DNA of 64,000 nt from Kiritimatiellaceae bacterium (GCA_013141415.1 JABFQY010000002.1:237555-301554); one strand, 5' to 3'; positions 10,001 through 18,058 are shown, numbered from the stretch's first letter. Translations and numbers: made by a program. The notes: generated from the sequence alone by a model not told the origin.

Positions 10001-10230
10001 ACCCGTGGTGGAATCCGGCCGTGGAAGATCAGGCGACCGACCGCGCGCATCGCATCGGGCAAAAGAACACCGTGTACAGCGTCAAGCTCATCACCAAAGA
10101 CACTGTCGAAGAAAAAGTTTTGCAGATGCAGCAGCGCAAACAGGGCGTCATCAACGCCACGCTCGAAAAAGAAGGCGAGTTCATGCAGGCGCTCAACTGG
10201 AACGACGTGCAGGAACTGTTGTCGTTGTAG
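7039..10230 (+). CDS. SNF2-family helicase with SWIM zinc finger
   Basis: A 1063-residue superfamily 2 ATPase of the bacterial SNF2/RapA-like group that probably translocates on double-stranded DNA and remodels DNA-protein complexes. A SWIM zinc finger lies near residues 67-83 (CPC then CAH). A long middle region of unknown fold follows. The helicase core has motif I DEMGLGKTLQ near 621, motif II DEAQH near 720, motif III LTGTPIEN, and motifs V-VI SLKAGGSGLNLTGAD through DRAHRIGQ. All motifs are intact. Two TTTCC-type palindromes sit just upstream (6983 and 7014). It ends in TAG, which shows TAG works as a stop here. Confidence 0.92.
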   Translation: MALPFTQKILQDWAGWKSFRDGKLLFERGVVEKVEYDHPFVSGELAVGIRGMRSKFEILPDGLVDNHCPCRDNQERGLICAHLVALGLEAVKQYSDPQRQEKARKEKQRAERLQQVDEAKYLSRVPANHPKAVSAILRIALEANWREQARGGRFPLRCIADFQGKHLLLNEIPSGTPLSFTPRDENLLFVIEDICDGPARGRLVAGEADFINLLQLCVNKPIYDEGANAPLTVLPETAGTRLRMDLDEAGGELNLSMHAELLGSSEKPLFIIGAREGWVFVNSTFRKLDELLPGPLRSIYHNPTRIARPAVPHFLNHELPTLGNLIQVDTEVSPDLFTLTPAEPRFRLVVSGSPASLAAKLYAEYDGTVLIAGREEVAGGFAIPSPGDILEYGVRNPEAEKQALEKLAFSGFRGHRGDLLTSIVGQREVLNFLGGAIPRLRRYGWRVELEGRVAPFMDEAEFTTPVIRINEASAGGFFDVGYAYENSGGQSLSESEIQRALNMGEAFVEKNGRTVLLDIDAIETAREVFSDCAFGAGGAAGTFRMNDIYAAYVQSSLQSLDGVDIEASPDWLKKAQTQNRDAKIEPEPLGGKLEGILRSYQKEGVYWLRYLERSGFCGILADEMGLGKTLQALVWLQLERYSEKARGKPALIVCPTSLVENWAEEAEKFTPNLRVLKMHGSDRHEHWEKVGEKDLVITSYALLRRDLDEYLKYEFSVAVLDEAQHIKNRTTQNAVAAKKIRALQKLVLTGTPIENSVADLWSIMDFLMPGYLSNHKAFREHYELPISRGGPDAELAQLKLRRKLHPFLLRRLKREVAKDLPEKIQRVAHATLSKDQYLVYKELLESSKRKISDMVAAQGFNRSRMQIFKTLLRLRQTCCHLDLLKLPDLKSEFPSAKMELFFELVDEALDARHRILVFSQFTSMLAILRRELEARELKYCYLDGATKNRQAMVKEFNTNRSIPVFLISLKAGGSGLNLTGADMVIHYDPWWNPAVEDQATDRAHRIGQKNTVYSVKLITKDTVEEKVLQMQQRKQGVINATLEKEGEFMQALNWNDVQELLSL

Positions 10231-10309
10231 GAGGGGTGCTGGATTAAAGGATGGGCGGATTATAGAGGGATCTGGACATATATCCAGTCGTCCGGCCGAC
10301 CAGTCCCTG

Positions 10310-11128
10310 TTATCCCAGCGCGACGTCGAGGATCATCATGATGGCGAAGCCGAGCATGGCGCCCATGGTGGCGATGTCGGTGTTTTTATTCGACTGCGAT
10401 TCGGGAATCAGTTCTTCCACCACGACGAAAATCATCGCGCCCGCCGCGAAGGAAAGGGCGTAAGGCAGAATCGGGCGCATCAGCAGAACGGCCGCCGCGC
10501 CGATTACCCCGGCCACCGGTTCGACGAAACCGGACAGCTGTCCGTACCAGAAACATTTGCGGCGCGACATTCCTTCGCGACGGAGCGGCACAGAAACCGC
10601 CGCGCCTTCAGGAAAATTCTGAATGCCGATCCCGATCGCCAGCGCAATCGCGCCGGCCAGCGTGGCGGACGGCAGGTTATACGCCACCGCGCCGAAAGCT
10701 ACGCCGACGGCGAGTCCTTCCGGGATATTATGCAGCGTGATAGCCAGCACCAGCAAAACACTGCGCCGCCAGGTGGTGTGAATTCCCTCGGCGTTTTCTA
10801 TCGGTTCGCCGAGATGAAGATGTGGCAGAACCAAGTCCATTCCGCGCAGGAAGAGCCCGCCGAGCAAAAACCCGACGGCGGCGGGAACCCACGGCGGAAC
10901 CGCCGGGTTTTCCTTCGCCATTTCTATCGACGGAGCCAGTAGCGACCAGAAGCTGGCGGCGATCATCACACCGGCTGCGAAGCCGAGCATGGCGTCCAGT
11001 ACTCTGCGGTTAATGGATTTGAAAAAGAAAACCATCGCCGCGCCAAGCGCGGTGACACCCCACGTGAAGAGTGTCGCCATCAGCGCTTGAACCACCGGAT
11101 GCAGTCCGACAAACCAGTCAGCAATCAT
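10310..11128 (-). CDS. ZIP family divalent metal transporter
   Basis: A 272-residue inner membrane protein with about eight hydrophobic segments, like bacterial ZupT, which imports zinc and other divalent metals. The paired metal-transport motifs of helices IV and V are present: [10 protein letters not shown] and [10 protein letters not shown] short region between helices III and IV carries His residues (LPHLHLGE) that may bind metal. It lies between the SNF2 gene, which converges on it, and secA on the same strand. Substrate range is not determinable. Confidence 0.88.
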   Translation of the reverse strand: MIADWFVGLHPVVQALMATLFTWGVTALGAAMVFFFKSINRRVLDAMLGFAAGVMIAASFWSLLAPSIEMAKENPAVPPWVPAAVGFLLGGLFLRGMDLVLPHLHLGEPIENAEGIHTTWRRSVLLVLAITLHNIPEGLAVGVAFGAVAYNLPSATLAGAIALAIGIGIQNFPEGAAVSVPLRREGMSRRKCFWYGQLSGFVEPVAGVIGAAAVLLMRPILPYALSFAAGAMIFVVVEELIPESQSNKNTDIATMGAMLGFAIMMILDVALG

Positions 11129-11185
11129 GGAGCCCTCCGTTGGAAGCCCGCCGTCCGCCGACTTCCGTTCTCTGTCCTCCGGCTG

Positions 11186-14100
11186 TTACACCCCGCAGCA
11201 CTTCTTGAATTTTTTGCCGCTGCCGCACGGACATGGATCATTGCGGCCGGTTTCCGGGCCGGTGTGACGGATCGGTTGCGGTGCCGGTACGGCGGCTGGC
11301 GGCGCGCCGTGACCGGGCTGTGACGCCGACTGTTTCGCCAGCGCCATGGCCGAAGCCTGATCCTGCTGGGCGCGGCTGCTCACCATCATTTTGTTGAGCG
11401 ACTGCCAGAAGCTTTGCAGAGCCTCCATCGAAGAGCCGGTACGGAAAATATTCTGGCCGATTTCATTTTTGATCCGGTCCATCAGGTCGCCGAAGAGGTT
11501 GAACGCCTCGCGTTTGTATTCCACCAGCGGGTCGCGCTGGCCGTAGGCGCGCAGGCCGATGCCTTCGCGCAGGCTGTCCATGTTGCGCAGATATTCCTGC
11601 CAGTGTTCGTCCACCGACTGCAGAATGATCATCTGCTCAATGCCTTTGACGCGTGACGGATCTTCGTGGGCCACTTTCAACTCGTACGCCTCTTTGACGC
11701 GGTCGAAAACGATCTGTGTACGCACCTCAGCATCCGCCTCGGCGGGAATATCGGTTTCGCGCAGGCCGATCGGGAAGGTGATGTTGGCCCAGGCGACATA
11801 TTCTTCGACCGGCGACTCGGCTTTATCGCCGACGATTTCGCTGATGATATCGTAAAGCAGTTCGCGCGGATCTTCGCTGCGCAAAACGGTCTGGCGGAAG
11901 CCGTAAATCACTTCGCGCTGCTGGTTCATCACGTCGTCGTATTTCAACGTATTTTTCCGAATGCCGAAATTCATCTGCTCGACGCGCTCCTGCGCCTTTT
12001 CAATGGACTTGTTCAGCCACGGATGTTCGAGGACTTCGCCCTCTTCGATGCCGAGTTTTTCCATGATGCCCGCGATGCGGTCGGAACCGAACAGGCGCAT
12101 CAGGTCGTCTTCGAGCGAAACGTAGAAACGGGATAGACCGGGGTCGCCCTGGCGCGCGCAACGTCCGCGCAGCTGGCGGTCGATGCGGCGCGACTCGTGG
12201 CGTTCGGAGCCGATCACATAAAGGCCGCACGGTTTTTCCATCAGCAGTTTTTTAAGCGGCGAGGTTTCGCCGGACGGCGCGGTGCTCAGCGAAAGCGACT
12301 TGTCCTGAATTTGCGACCGCTCGAGCCAGACGACGCCTTTGCCGAGCTTAATGTCGGTTCCGCGGCCCGCCATGTTGGTGGCGATGGTGATGGCGCCGGG
12401 CTGACCGGCCAGCGAAACGATCTCGGCTTCGCGGGCGTGGTTTTTGGCGTTGAGCACATTGTGCGGAATGCCCTGCCGGTCGAGCATCCGGCTGATCACC
12501 TCGGAGGTTTCGACCGTGGCGGTACCGACCAGCACCGGCTGTTTTTTGCCGTGGCAGTCTTTGATCTGTTCGATCACGGCGTGGTACTTCTCGCGCTTGG
12601 TTTTATAAATCTGGTCGTTAATGTCCACGCGGCGGATCGGCCGGTTTGTGGGGATAACCACCACATCGAGTTTATAGATTTCGTGAAACTCGCCCGCTTC
12701 GGTTTCGGCGGTACCGGTCATGCCGGAGAGTTTGTCATACATGCGGAAATAATTCTGAATCGTGATCGTCGCCAGCGTCTGCGTCTCGCGTTCGATCTTC
12801 ACGCCTTCCTTCGCTTCAACCGCCTGATGTAAACCGTCGCTCCAGCGGCGGCCCGACATTAAGCGTCCGGTGAACGTATCGACGATGACCACCTGATTGT
12901 CCTGCACGACGTATTCAACGTCCTTTTCATAGATGCAGTGGGCGCGGATCAGCTGGTTCACCGCGTGGATGCGCTCGCTGCGGGTCGCGAATTCGTCCTG
13001 AAGTTTCTGGCGCTGGACAATTTTTTCCTGCGGAGCAAGACCGACGCGGCCTTCGAGTTCGGAAAGCGCGGTCGCCAGATCGGGCATCAGGAACGATTCC
13101 GGATCTTCCGGGCTGAGCGTTTCGCACCCTTTATCCGTCAGACCGGCGTCGTGGCCTTTTTCGTCCACAGCAAAAAACATTTCCTCGCGGAGTTCGCGCG
13201 CCTCTTCCTTGTAGGAGTCGGTGATCATCATATTGTTCACCTGCTCCAGCAGGCGGCGGGTGGCGGGTTCTTCGATCAGCTTGGCCAGCTGTTTATTTTT
13301 CGGCATGCCCTGATTCACCTGATAGAGCTTGCGCTGGGCCGCGTCGGTTTCGCCCTTATCGAGCAGGTCCTTCGCCTCTTCGATCATCTTCGAACAAAGA
13401 TCCTGCTGGCGGCGGACCAGCCGCTGGACGGTGCCGTTCAGCGAACGGTACTGTTCGTCCGCCGAATAAGGCGCGGGGCCGGAAATAATCAGCGGCGTGC
13501 GGGCTTCGTCGATGAGGATCGAGTCAATTTCGTCGATAATGGCGTAGGCGTGGCCGCTCTGCTGAACCATATCTTCGGGGCGCATGGCCATGTTGTCGCG
13601 CAGATAGTCGAAGCCGAACTCGCTGTTCGTGCCGTAGGTGATATCGAGCTTGTACTGCTTCAGCCGCTCCGGCGGCGGCATGTGGCCCATCAGACAGCCG
13701 ACGGTCAGACCGAGGTATCGATAGACATAGCCCATCCAGGTCGAGTCGCGCTCGGCGAGGAAGTCGTTGGTGGTCACCACGTGTACACCTTTGCCGGCCA
13801 GCGCGTTGAGATAGACCGGCATCGTTGCCACCAGCGTCTTTCCTTCACCGGTCGCCATTTCCGCAATCCGGCCCTGATGAAGGACGATTCCGCCGACCAG
13901 CTGAACATCGAACGGCACCATATCCCATTCCAAATCGTGGCCGGAAACGTGAACCGTTGTGCCGCACAACCGGCGGCAGGCGTTCTTCACGGCGGCAAAC
14001 GCTTCGGGAAGAATGGCGTCCAGCGTTTCGCCTTTGGCCAGACGCTCTTTGAACTCGACGGTCTTGGCCTTGAGCTGATCGTCGGAGAGTTTCTTATATT

Positions 14101-14200
14101 CCTCGTCCAGCACATTGATTTGCTGAACCAGCGGCATCATCTTTTTGATGTCGCGCTCATTCTTCGATCCGAAAATCTGTTTTAAAATCACATTGATCAT
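11186..14200 (-). CDS. secA: Preprotein translocase ATPase SecA
   Basis: A 1004-residue motor that drives unfolded preproteins through SecYEG. Visible parts: the N-terminal [17 protein letters not shown], Walker A in [20 protein letters not shown], the DEAD-equivalent [16 protein letters not shown], motif GRGTDIKLG, and a C-terminal SEC-C zinc tail [13 protein letters not shown] that binds SecB and ribosomes. At 1004 residues it is about 100 longer than the E. coli protein. The extra residues form a charged insert after the preprotein-binding domain start (around residues 250-400), a feature of Bacteroidota/PVC SecA. ATG 14200 is chosen because CAGGAG lies just upstream; an 11-residue longer version is possible but less likely. 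Confidence 0.96.
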   Translation of the reverse strand: MINVILKQIFGSKNERDIKKMMPLVQQINVLDEEYKKLSDDQLKAKTVEFKERLAKGETLDAILPEAFAAVKNACRRLCGTTVHVSGHDLEWDMVPFDVQLVGGIVLHQGRIAEMATGEGKTLVATMPVYLNALAGKGVHVVTTNDFLAERDSTWMGYVYRYLGLTVGCLMGHMPPPERLKQYKLDITYGTNSEFGFDYLRDNMAMRPEDMVQQSGHAYAIIDEIDSILIDEARTPLIISGPAPYSADEQYRSLNGTVQRLVRRQQDLCSKMIEEAKDLLDKGETDAAQRKLYQVNQGMPKNKQLAKLIEEPATRRLLEQVNNMMITDSYKEEARELREEMFFAVDEKGHDAGLTDKGCETLSPEDPESFLMPDLATALSELEGRVGLAPQEKIVQRQKLQDEFATRSERIHAVNQLIRAHCIYEKDVEYVVQDNQVVIVDTFTGRLMSGRRWSDGLHQAVEAKEGVKIERETQTLATITIQNYFRMYDKLSGMTGTAETEAGEFHEIYKLDVVVIPTNRPIRRVDINDQIYKTKREKYHAVIEQIKDCHGKKQPVLVGTATVETSEVISRMLDRQGIPHNVLNAKNHAREAEIVSLAGQPGAITIATNMAGRGTDIKLGKGVVWLERSQIQDKSLSLSTAPSGETSPLKKLLMEKPCGLYVIGSERHESRRIDRQLRGRCARQGDPGLSRFYVSLEDDLMRLFGSDRIAGIMEKLGIEEGEVLEHPWLNKSIEKAQERVEQMNFGIRKNTLKYDDVMNQQREVIYGFRQTVLRSEDPRELLYDIISEIVGDKAESPVEEYVAWANITFPIGLRETDIPAEADAEVRTQIVFDRVKEAYELKVAHEDPSRVKGIEQMIILQSVDEHWQEYLRNMDSLREGIGLRAYGQRDPLVEYKREAFNLFGDLMDRIKNEIGQNIFRTGSSMEALQSFWQSLNKMMVSSRAQQDQASAMALAKQSASQPGHGAPPAAVPAPQPIRHTGPETGRNDPCPCGSGKKFKKCCGV

Positions 14201-14230
14201 GGCATCTCCTGAAAAGAGGCAGGAGTTAAC

Positions 14231-14254
14231 CACGGACTACACGGATTTACACGG
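14231..14254. repeat. Degenerate ACGG nonad array
   Basis: The unit ACGG recurs at 14232, 14241 and 14251, spaced 9 then 10 bases, as in the array at 14953. The rest of the 299-bp gap upstream of secA (14201-14499) has no coding signal beyond this array, GC-rich hairpins and a terminator. Confidence 0.5.
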
Positions 14255-14436
14255 AAATTTTGACCGCAAAGCCGCAAAGAAGAAACGGAAGACACGGTTC
14301 GGCGGAGCTACACCGGACCCTGTCCGCACCCGCAGACCGGCCGCGTATCAGAACCTCTTCTGTAGCCGCCCGCGGTGAGGGCGTTTGAAAGCGGGTCCGG
14401 CGGACCCGCCCACAGAACATCCGCCAACCCCGGCCC

Positions 14437-14477
14437 AAAAAGAAAAAGACCCCTCATTCCCGGAGCGGGAAGAGGGG
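14437..14477 (-). terminator. Rho-independent terminator of the EF-hand gene
   Basis: On the minus strand the stem CCCCTCTTCCCG pairs with CGGGAATGAGGGG around a short loop and is followed at once by a T-rich run (TCTTTTTCTTTTT). It lies 23 bases past the stop of the EF-hand gene, between it and secA. Confidence 0.85.
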
Positions 14478-14499
14478 CCGGGCCAATCTGAACCGTGGA

Positions 14500-14745
14500 T
14501 TATTTCCGGTCGGATTCGAATTCCTTGGGCGTGAGAGAGCCGTCTTTATTCAGATCTTTGGTCGCGAACAACTTCTGAACGTCCGCCTCCGTTCGCTTGG
14601 GATTGTTCAGCTTGTGGCCAGCGACAAACTCCTCTTTGGACAGCAGGCCATCGCTGTTTTTATCCGTGTCTGCGAACACTAACGCCGCCGCCTGAGCGCC
14701 GACGGAGAACAGAACAACAGAGAGAATGAGAACATATAACTTCAT
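14500..14745 (-). CDS. Secreted EF-hand calcium-binding protein
   Basis: An 81-residue protein with an N-terminal signal peptide (MKLYVLILSVVLFSVGAQAAA). Two EF-hand loops follow, DTDKNSDGLLSKEEF near residue 26 and KDLNKDGSLTPKEF near 62, with the acidic positions needed to bind calcium. It is probably periplasmic or extracellular. AGGAGG lies just ahead of the ATG. Such small paired EF-hand proteins are common in Planctomycetes and Verrucomicrobia; the partner is unknown. Confidence 0.85.
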   Translation of the reverse strand: MKLYVLILSVVLFSVGAQAAALVFADTDKNSDGLLSKEEFVAGHKLNNPKRTEADVQKLFATKDLNKDGSLTPKEFESDRK

Positions 14746-14950
14746 GGAATCCTCCTTTTAGTTAAACCCCTTGAGACGGCGTCGAGAGTAAGCCAACCGG
14801 TCGCAAACCGCAAGAACGGGGAAGAAATATCTGCCCCGCAACGAACAAACTTCCGGAATTTTTACCCTTCGATAAACCCAGGGCGGGCCACCCGCTTCGC
14901 TCGAGGACACGGAGAAGCACAGAGAGACCCGAACTCTGGAAATATTTTTA

Positions 14951-14979
14951 CCACGGATTACACGGAAGACACGGATTGC
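14951..14979. repeat. Nonad (9-bp) ACGG array upstream of the restriction-modification locus
   Basis: ACGG recurs at 14953, 14962 and 14971, exactly nine bases apart (ACGGATTAC, ACGGAAGAC, ACGGATTGC). It lies in the 288-bp gap between the EF-hand gene and the controller gene, which otherwise shows only a degraded related stretch near 14908 and a candidate operator at 15001-15019. Confidence 0.6.
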
Positions 14980-15000
14980 TCCCGCGCAACTTGACTCATC

Positions 15001-15019
15001 GTCCGTGGACTTATCGTCC
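15001..15019 (+). promoter_or_regulatory. Candidate controller-protein operator (C-box-like)
   Basis: GTCCGTGGAC is a ten-base palindrome. Its right half GGAC also pairs with a GTCC nine bases on (GGAC-TTATC-GTCC), giving overlapping symmetric sites 15-30 bases ahead of the controller start. A TTGACT hexamer lies at 14991. Tandem symmetric sites before a controller gene are usual in restriction-modification loci; binding is inferred. Confidence 0.35.
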
Positions 15020-15033
15020 ATGAAGCGGGCATC

Positions 15034-15285
15034 ATGCAACGCATGAAAAAGAATCCCGTTCTGATCGCGCTCGGCAAAAACGTCAGCGAACTCCGCAGTA
15101 AAAAGGAACTCACCCAGGAACAGCTCGCGGAGCGCTCCGGTCTTGATCCTTCCTACATCAGCGGCATCGAACGCGGCGTTCGAAATCCCAGCGTTTTGAG
15201 CCTTGTTCGCTTGGCGACCGGATTCAATACAACCGTGTCCGAAGTCTGTGAAGGACTCGGCAAACAGCCCAAGCAATCTCGATAG
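15034..15285 (+). CDS. XRE-family HTH regulator, probable restriction-modification controller protein
   Basis: An 83-residue protein made of one lambda-repressor-like HTH: LGKNVSELRSKKELTQEQLAERSGLD, then SYISGIERGVRNPS, the typical recognition helix and following turn. Size and position directly before a methyltransferase and a nuclease gene match type II controller (C) proteins. These activate or repress their own operon so that methylation precedes cutting. ATG 15034 or 15043 could be the start. The methyltransferase ATG lies 14 bases after its stop. A member of another XRE family cannot be excluded. Confidence 0.75.
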   Translation: MQRMKKNPVLIALGKNVSELRSKKELTQEQLAERSGLDPSYISGIERGVRNPSVLSLVRLATGFNTTVSEVCEGLGKQPKQSR

Positions 15286-15298
15286 AGTCAAAACGCCA

Positions 15299-16480
15299 AT
15301 GAAATACACAGAAGTAGAAGAGGTTTTAATAACCCCCAAAAGTAACTGGAAAGACGACAGCCTTGCGTTCGTTACCCATTATTTACAAAACCACAAAGAC
15401 GTTGCCGCCGACTGTTTTCATGATCCCGCCACAGCATATCTGACAAAAAACTCTGATTTTCAGGAGTGGTTCCCAATCAAGTGGGATGTTCCATTCCCCC
15501 CCCCCCGAGACGCCAAATTTAAGTTTATCGACTTATTTGCCGGCATCGGCGGCTTTCGCATAGCGCTACAGTCTGTCGGCGGGAAATGCGTTTTTTCATC
15601 GGAGTGGAATGATTCGGCGAAAAAAACCTACGCGAAAAACTTTGGCGAGGTTCCGTTTGGCGACATCCGGCAGTTTACGGGCGCAACTGTTTCTGATGCT
15701 CAATTAGATAAATTAATTCCCGACCACGATATATTGGCCGGAGGGTTCCCTTGTCAGCCGTTTAGTCTGGCGGGTGTTTCTTCGCGCAACTCGCTGGGGC
15801 TAAAACACGGGTTCGCGTGTAAAACGCAAGGGACGTTGTTTTTCGACATCGTTCGCATAGCCAAGGTTAAAAAACCGACGGTTCTCTTGCTGGAGAATGT
15901 CAGCAATCTAAAACGGCACAATGGCGGAGACACGTACGCCACGATCAGAAAAACCATCGAAGAAGACCTCGGGTATTCCTTCTTTGACGCGGTGATCGAT
16001 GCGCGTACGGTTGTTCCGCAGAAAAGACGCCGATGCTTCATGGTGTGCTTTCGGGACAAGGCCGTTGATTTTAAATTTCCTTCATTCAGCGGAGAGCCCA
16101 AGCCGCTTAAAAGTATTTTAGAACCGAAGTGTCTCGCAAAATACACCATTTCAGATCGTTTGTGGGATGGACACGTTCGGCGCACGCAACGAAATCTTGA
16201 TCGCGGCACCGGTTTTACGGCATTTGAGGCAAATCTCGACGAGCCAGCGAACACGCTCGTTTCACGTTACGGAAAAGACGGCAAAGAGTGCCTTGTGCCT
16301 CAGTCCGGCAAAAATCCGAGAAAGCTGACCCCGCGCGAGTGCGCCAGACTCCAAGGATTTCCGGAGAAATATATTTTGCCCGACAGTGACGCCGCCGCAT
16401 ATCGGCAGTTCGGCAATGCCTTACCAGTTCCAGTTGCACAACGAATCGCCAGACAGATTGTAAAAACTCTCGAATTATAG
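15299..16480 (+). CDS. DNA (cytosine-5-)-methyltransferase of a type II system
   Basis: A 393-residue C5 methyltransferase that methylates cytosine in a specific site and protects it from the partner nuclease. Motif I FIDLFAGIGGFR is near residue 76. Catalytic Cys is in GGFPCQPFSLAG near 150. Motif VI is LLLENVSNL, motif VIII PQKRRRCF, and motif X RQFGNALPVPVAQRI closes the C-terminus. About 66 residues precede the catalytic fold. At that junction (15496-15506) lies a run of 11 C bases coding for consecutive prolines, so slippage there would switch the enzyme off. The region is more AT-rich than its surroundings, as in acquired islands. Confidence 0.93.
   Translation: MKYTEVEEVLITPKSNWKDDSLAFVTHYLQNHKDVAADCFHDPATAYLTKNSDFQEWFPIKWDVPFPPPRDAKFKFIDLFAGIGGFRIALQSVGGKCVFSSEWNDSAKKTYAKNFGEVPFGDIRQFTGATVSDAQLDKLIPDHDILAGGFPCQPFSLAGVSSRNSLGLKHGFACKTQGTLFFDIVRIAKVKKPTVLLLENVSNLKRHNGGDTYATIRKTIEEDLGYSFFDAVIDARTVVPQKRRRCFMVCFRDKAVDFKFPSFSGEPKPLKSILEPKCLAKYTISDRLWDGHVRRTQRNLDRGTGFTAFEANLDEPANTLVSRYGKDGKECLVPQSGKNPRKLTPRECARLQGFPEKYILPDSDAAAYRQFGNALPVPVAQRIARQIVKTLEL
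15496..15506 (+). repeat. C11 homopolymer inside the methyltransferase gene
   Basis: Eleven consecutive C residues fall around codons 66-69 of the methyltransferase, just before motif I. The frame is open at this length. A change of one or two bases would truncate the protein before its catalytic domain. Confidence 0.9.
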
Positions 16481-16488
16481 GAGGCCAA

Positions 16489-17319
16489 ATGAAATTTGGA
16501 GTACTTCAGAAAATAAAATTCGGAACGAAAGACGGAACATATTCGAAGGTAACAAAACGAGAAGAATATGATTCCCAAATCACGCTGACAGATTATGAAG
16601 CGCGACTTGCTATCAAGCAATTTGGCGAAACGATCCTTCATGGCCCCAAAAAGGATGACCCCGAACAGGCGAGAAAACACTTCCGGCTGCACGGCACAGA
16701 TGCAACGGTTGCATTAAACCTCGTATACCCGAAGCCCGATAAAAATGAGTTGAGACTATATATCGGTAAGAGAGCAAAGTTTAAACCAAAACAAGGCGAC
16801 GTTTGGTTCATGTATTCAAAAGCCGGAAATATTTTCATCGGAGCAATGTCGGAGAAGGACTGGCGAAGCCAAGAAAGGCAAGATGAAGACGACTCGGCAT
16901 ATCAGGCGGCTATTTATGAAGAGGAAGAAATAAGGAAAACAAAACGTAAGGCGTGCGACACATGGGAGAGGGATGCAAAACTGGCGCGCGAGTGCCTTCG
17001 GCTGGCAGATTACAAATGTGAATTTGACCGCAACCATAATCTTTTTACGGCTCGAAGCACACTAGCGCCCTATGTTGAAGCGCATCATTTGATACCCATG
17101 AGTTGTCAGTCGGCGTGGGATGTGAAGCTAGATAAACGATGCAATATTTTCAGTCTCTGCCCAATGTGCCACGCCAAGGTTCATCACGCTGTCGATACAA
17201 CCACGTCCGAAGTCATTCTCCGGTTATTTGAGCGGCGGCAACAGGAGCTGCACGACTCATTACACTTGGACGCGGAAGAACTGCTCCGGCTCTATAATTG
17301 CGAAAAAATTGCTCGGTAG
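16489..17319 (+). CDS. HNH endonuclease, probable type II restriction enzyme
   Basis: A 276-residue protein with a C-terminal HNH nuclease. A zinc-type CEFDRNH stretch is followed by the first catalytic His in VEAHHLIPM near residue 198, Asn in RCNIFSLCPMCH, and the last His in CHAKVHH near 226. The N-terminal 150 residues are unlike any domain I can name and probably recognise the target site. It starts eight bases after the methyltransferase stop with a good AGGAGG site, so the two are one operon with the controller. Cleavage specificity should equal that of the methyltransferase. Base composition is AT-richer than the flanks. Confidence 0.82.
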   Translation: MKFGVLQKIKFGTKDGTYSKVTKREEYDSQITLTDYEARLAIKQFGETILHGPKKDDPEQARKHFRLHGTDATVALNLVYPKPDKNELRLYIGKRAKFKPKQGDVWFMYSKAGNIFIGAMSEKDWRSQERQDEDDSAYQAAIYEEEEIRKTKRKACDTWERDAKLARECLRLADYKCEFDRNHNLFTARSTLAPYVEAHHLIPMSCQSAWDVKLDKRCNIFSLCPMCHAKVHHAVDTTTSEVILRLFERRQQELHDSLHLDAEELLRLYNCEKIAR

Positions 17320-17523
17320 AGCCGCGTCAGAAGTTTCCCGGCCCGTCGGGTTCACATTCTCAGACGGTGACAACTTTCCAGCCAAGTCGTTTGAGTTGGC
17401 GGGCGTGTTTCCGATCGTTGGCGACGTTGCGCTCGAATTTTTTCTTCCAGAAGGCCTTGTTGCTTTTTGGAGTGGTGGCGTCTTTACAGCCTTTGTGCCG
17501 GTGCCAGAAACAGCCGCGTAAAC

Positions 17524-17559
17524 GGAGTTAAAATCGTTGAAGCCGTTAAAGGCGTTCAT
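17524..17559. repeat. Four-unit nonad array inside vsr
   Basis: Four 9-bp units in exact register: GGAGTTAAA, ATCGTTGAA, GCCGTTAAA, GGCGTTCAT. The central GTT is invariant. It abuts the heptad array at 17560 without a gap. Confidence 0.85.
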
Positions 17560-17601
17560 CGTTCTGCCCACTGATCTCTGACCCCTGACCTCTGGTTTCT
17601 G
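17560..17601. repeat. Six-unit heptad array inside vsr
   Basis: Six 7-bp units, CGTTCTG, CCCACTG, ATCTCTG, ACCCCTG, ACCTCTG, GTTTCTG, each ending in CTG. Together with the nonads it replaces the middle of the vsr gene. Confidence 0.9.
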
Positions 17602-17767
17602 CGGTGGAGCATGGAGCGGACAAGAACTTCCGGCGTCGTATCTCTGCCGCGTATCCGCGACATATTCCACGAGCGCTTCTCTGGAGTCAGGTGATCCACA
17701 ACCGAAGCGTAAAGTTTCGCAGTGTCGGATGGCAAGTGGCGGGGGCCGCGAATTGTTCTCGCTTGCA

Positions 17768-17800
17768 AATCAGCAATCATCGTTCATAAATCATCAATTC
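17768..17800. repeat. AATC heptad array before tRNA-Arg
   Basis: AATC or a close variant starts at 17768, 17775, 17782, 17789 and 17796, exactly seven bases apart. It ends six bases before the tRNA-Arg gene. A complementary array follows that gene at 17944. Confidence 0.8.
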
Positions 17801-17805
17801 TTCCC

Positions 17806-17882
17806 GCCCCGGTAGCTCAATTGGATAGAGCATCAGATTTCGAATCTGAGGGTTACAGGTTCGAACCCTGTCCGAGGCACCA
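17806..17882 (+). tRNA. tRNA-Arg(TCG)
   Basis: Complete cloverleaf: anticodon stem TCAGA/TCTGA with loop TTTCGAA gives anticodon TCG, reading CGA. The T arm is ACAGG-TTCGAAC-CCTGT, then discriminator A and an encoded CCA. The acceptor stem GCCCCGG/CCGAGGC has one C-A mismatch at the fourth pair (positions 4 and 69). Confidence 0.93.
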
Positions 17883-17939
17883 TTCGACTCGCTTGTTATG
17901 AGCCCGCTCATGGCGGGCCATTCTTTTGAGCGAGTCGAA
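17883..17939 (+). terminator. Hairpin after tRNA-Arg, probable terminator
   Basis: A perfect 11-bp inverted repeat (TTCGACTCGCT and AGCGAGTCGAA) encloses a second hairpin GCCCGC-TCAT-(G)GCGGGC. It starts right after the tRNA CCA end. There is no U run, so processing or attachment-site functions remain possible. Confidence 0.55.
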
Positions 17940-17943
17940 GAGT

Positions 17944-17976
17944 GATTGCCGATTGATGATTGCCGATCGACGATTT
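17944..17976. repeat. GATT heptad array after tRNA-Arg
   Basis: GATT or GATC starts at 17944, 17951, 17958, 17965 and 17972, exactly seven bases apart. It is the inverted counterpart of the AATC array on the other side of the tRNA. Confidence 0.8.
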
Positions 17977-18058
17977 AGTTTCTGAAAAGCAGTACAACAG
18001 ACCGGAGTCGCCGGACCGCTCCGCCCTGAATGGCGGGGCAAGCGACGGCGCGAAATGT

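Larger units (their letters stand above)
17360..17699 (-). pseudogene. vsr: Very-short-patch-repair endonuclease Vsr, interior replaced by short repeats
   Basis: The N-terminal part reads VDHLTPEKRSWNMSRIRGRD then TPEVLVRSMLHR. In another frame the C-terminal part reads GCFWHRHKGCKDATTPK, then KKKFERNVANDRKHARQL and LGWKVVTV, ending at TGA 17360-17362. Vsr nicks beside T:G mismatches made by deamination of 5-methylcytosine and commonly accompanies C5 methyltransferases, which fits the neighbouring gene. The stretch that should carry the catalytic Asp is missing; 78 bases of 9-bp and 7-bp repeats fill the gap (17524-17601). An upstream in-frame ATG at 17780 exists, but the conserved part begins near 17699. 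Confidence 0.85.

Noticed and set aside
12938..14185. Long open frame on the plus strand opposite secA
   Set aside because: It is the antisense shadow of secA, with a His/Val/Phe-rich product unlike any family and no ribosome site.
14758..15339. Minus-strand frame across the EF-hand/controller gap
   Set aside because: It covers repeats and the antisense of the controller gene; composition is not gene-like.
17800..17976. Prophage or integrative element at tRNA-Arg
   Set aside because: No integrase or phage gene and no second copy of the tRNA 3' end was seen nearby.
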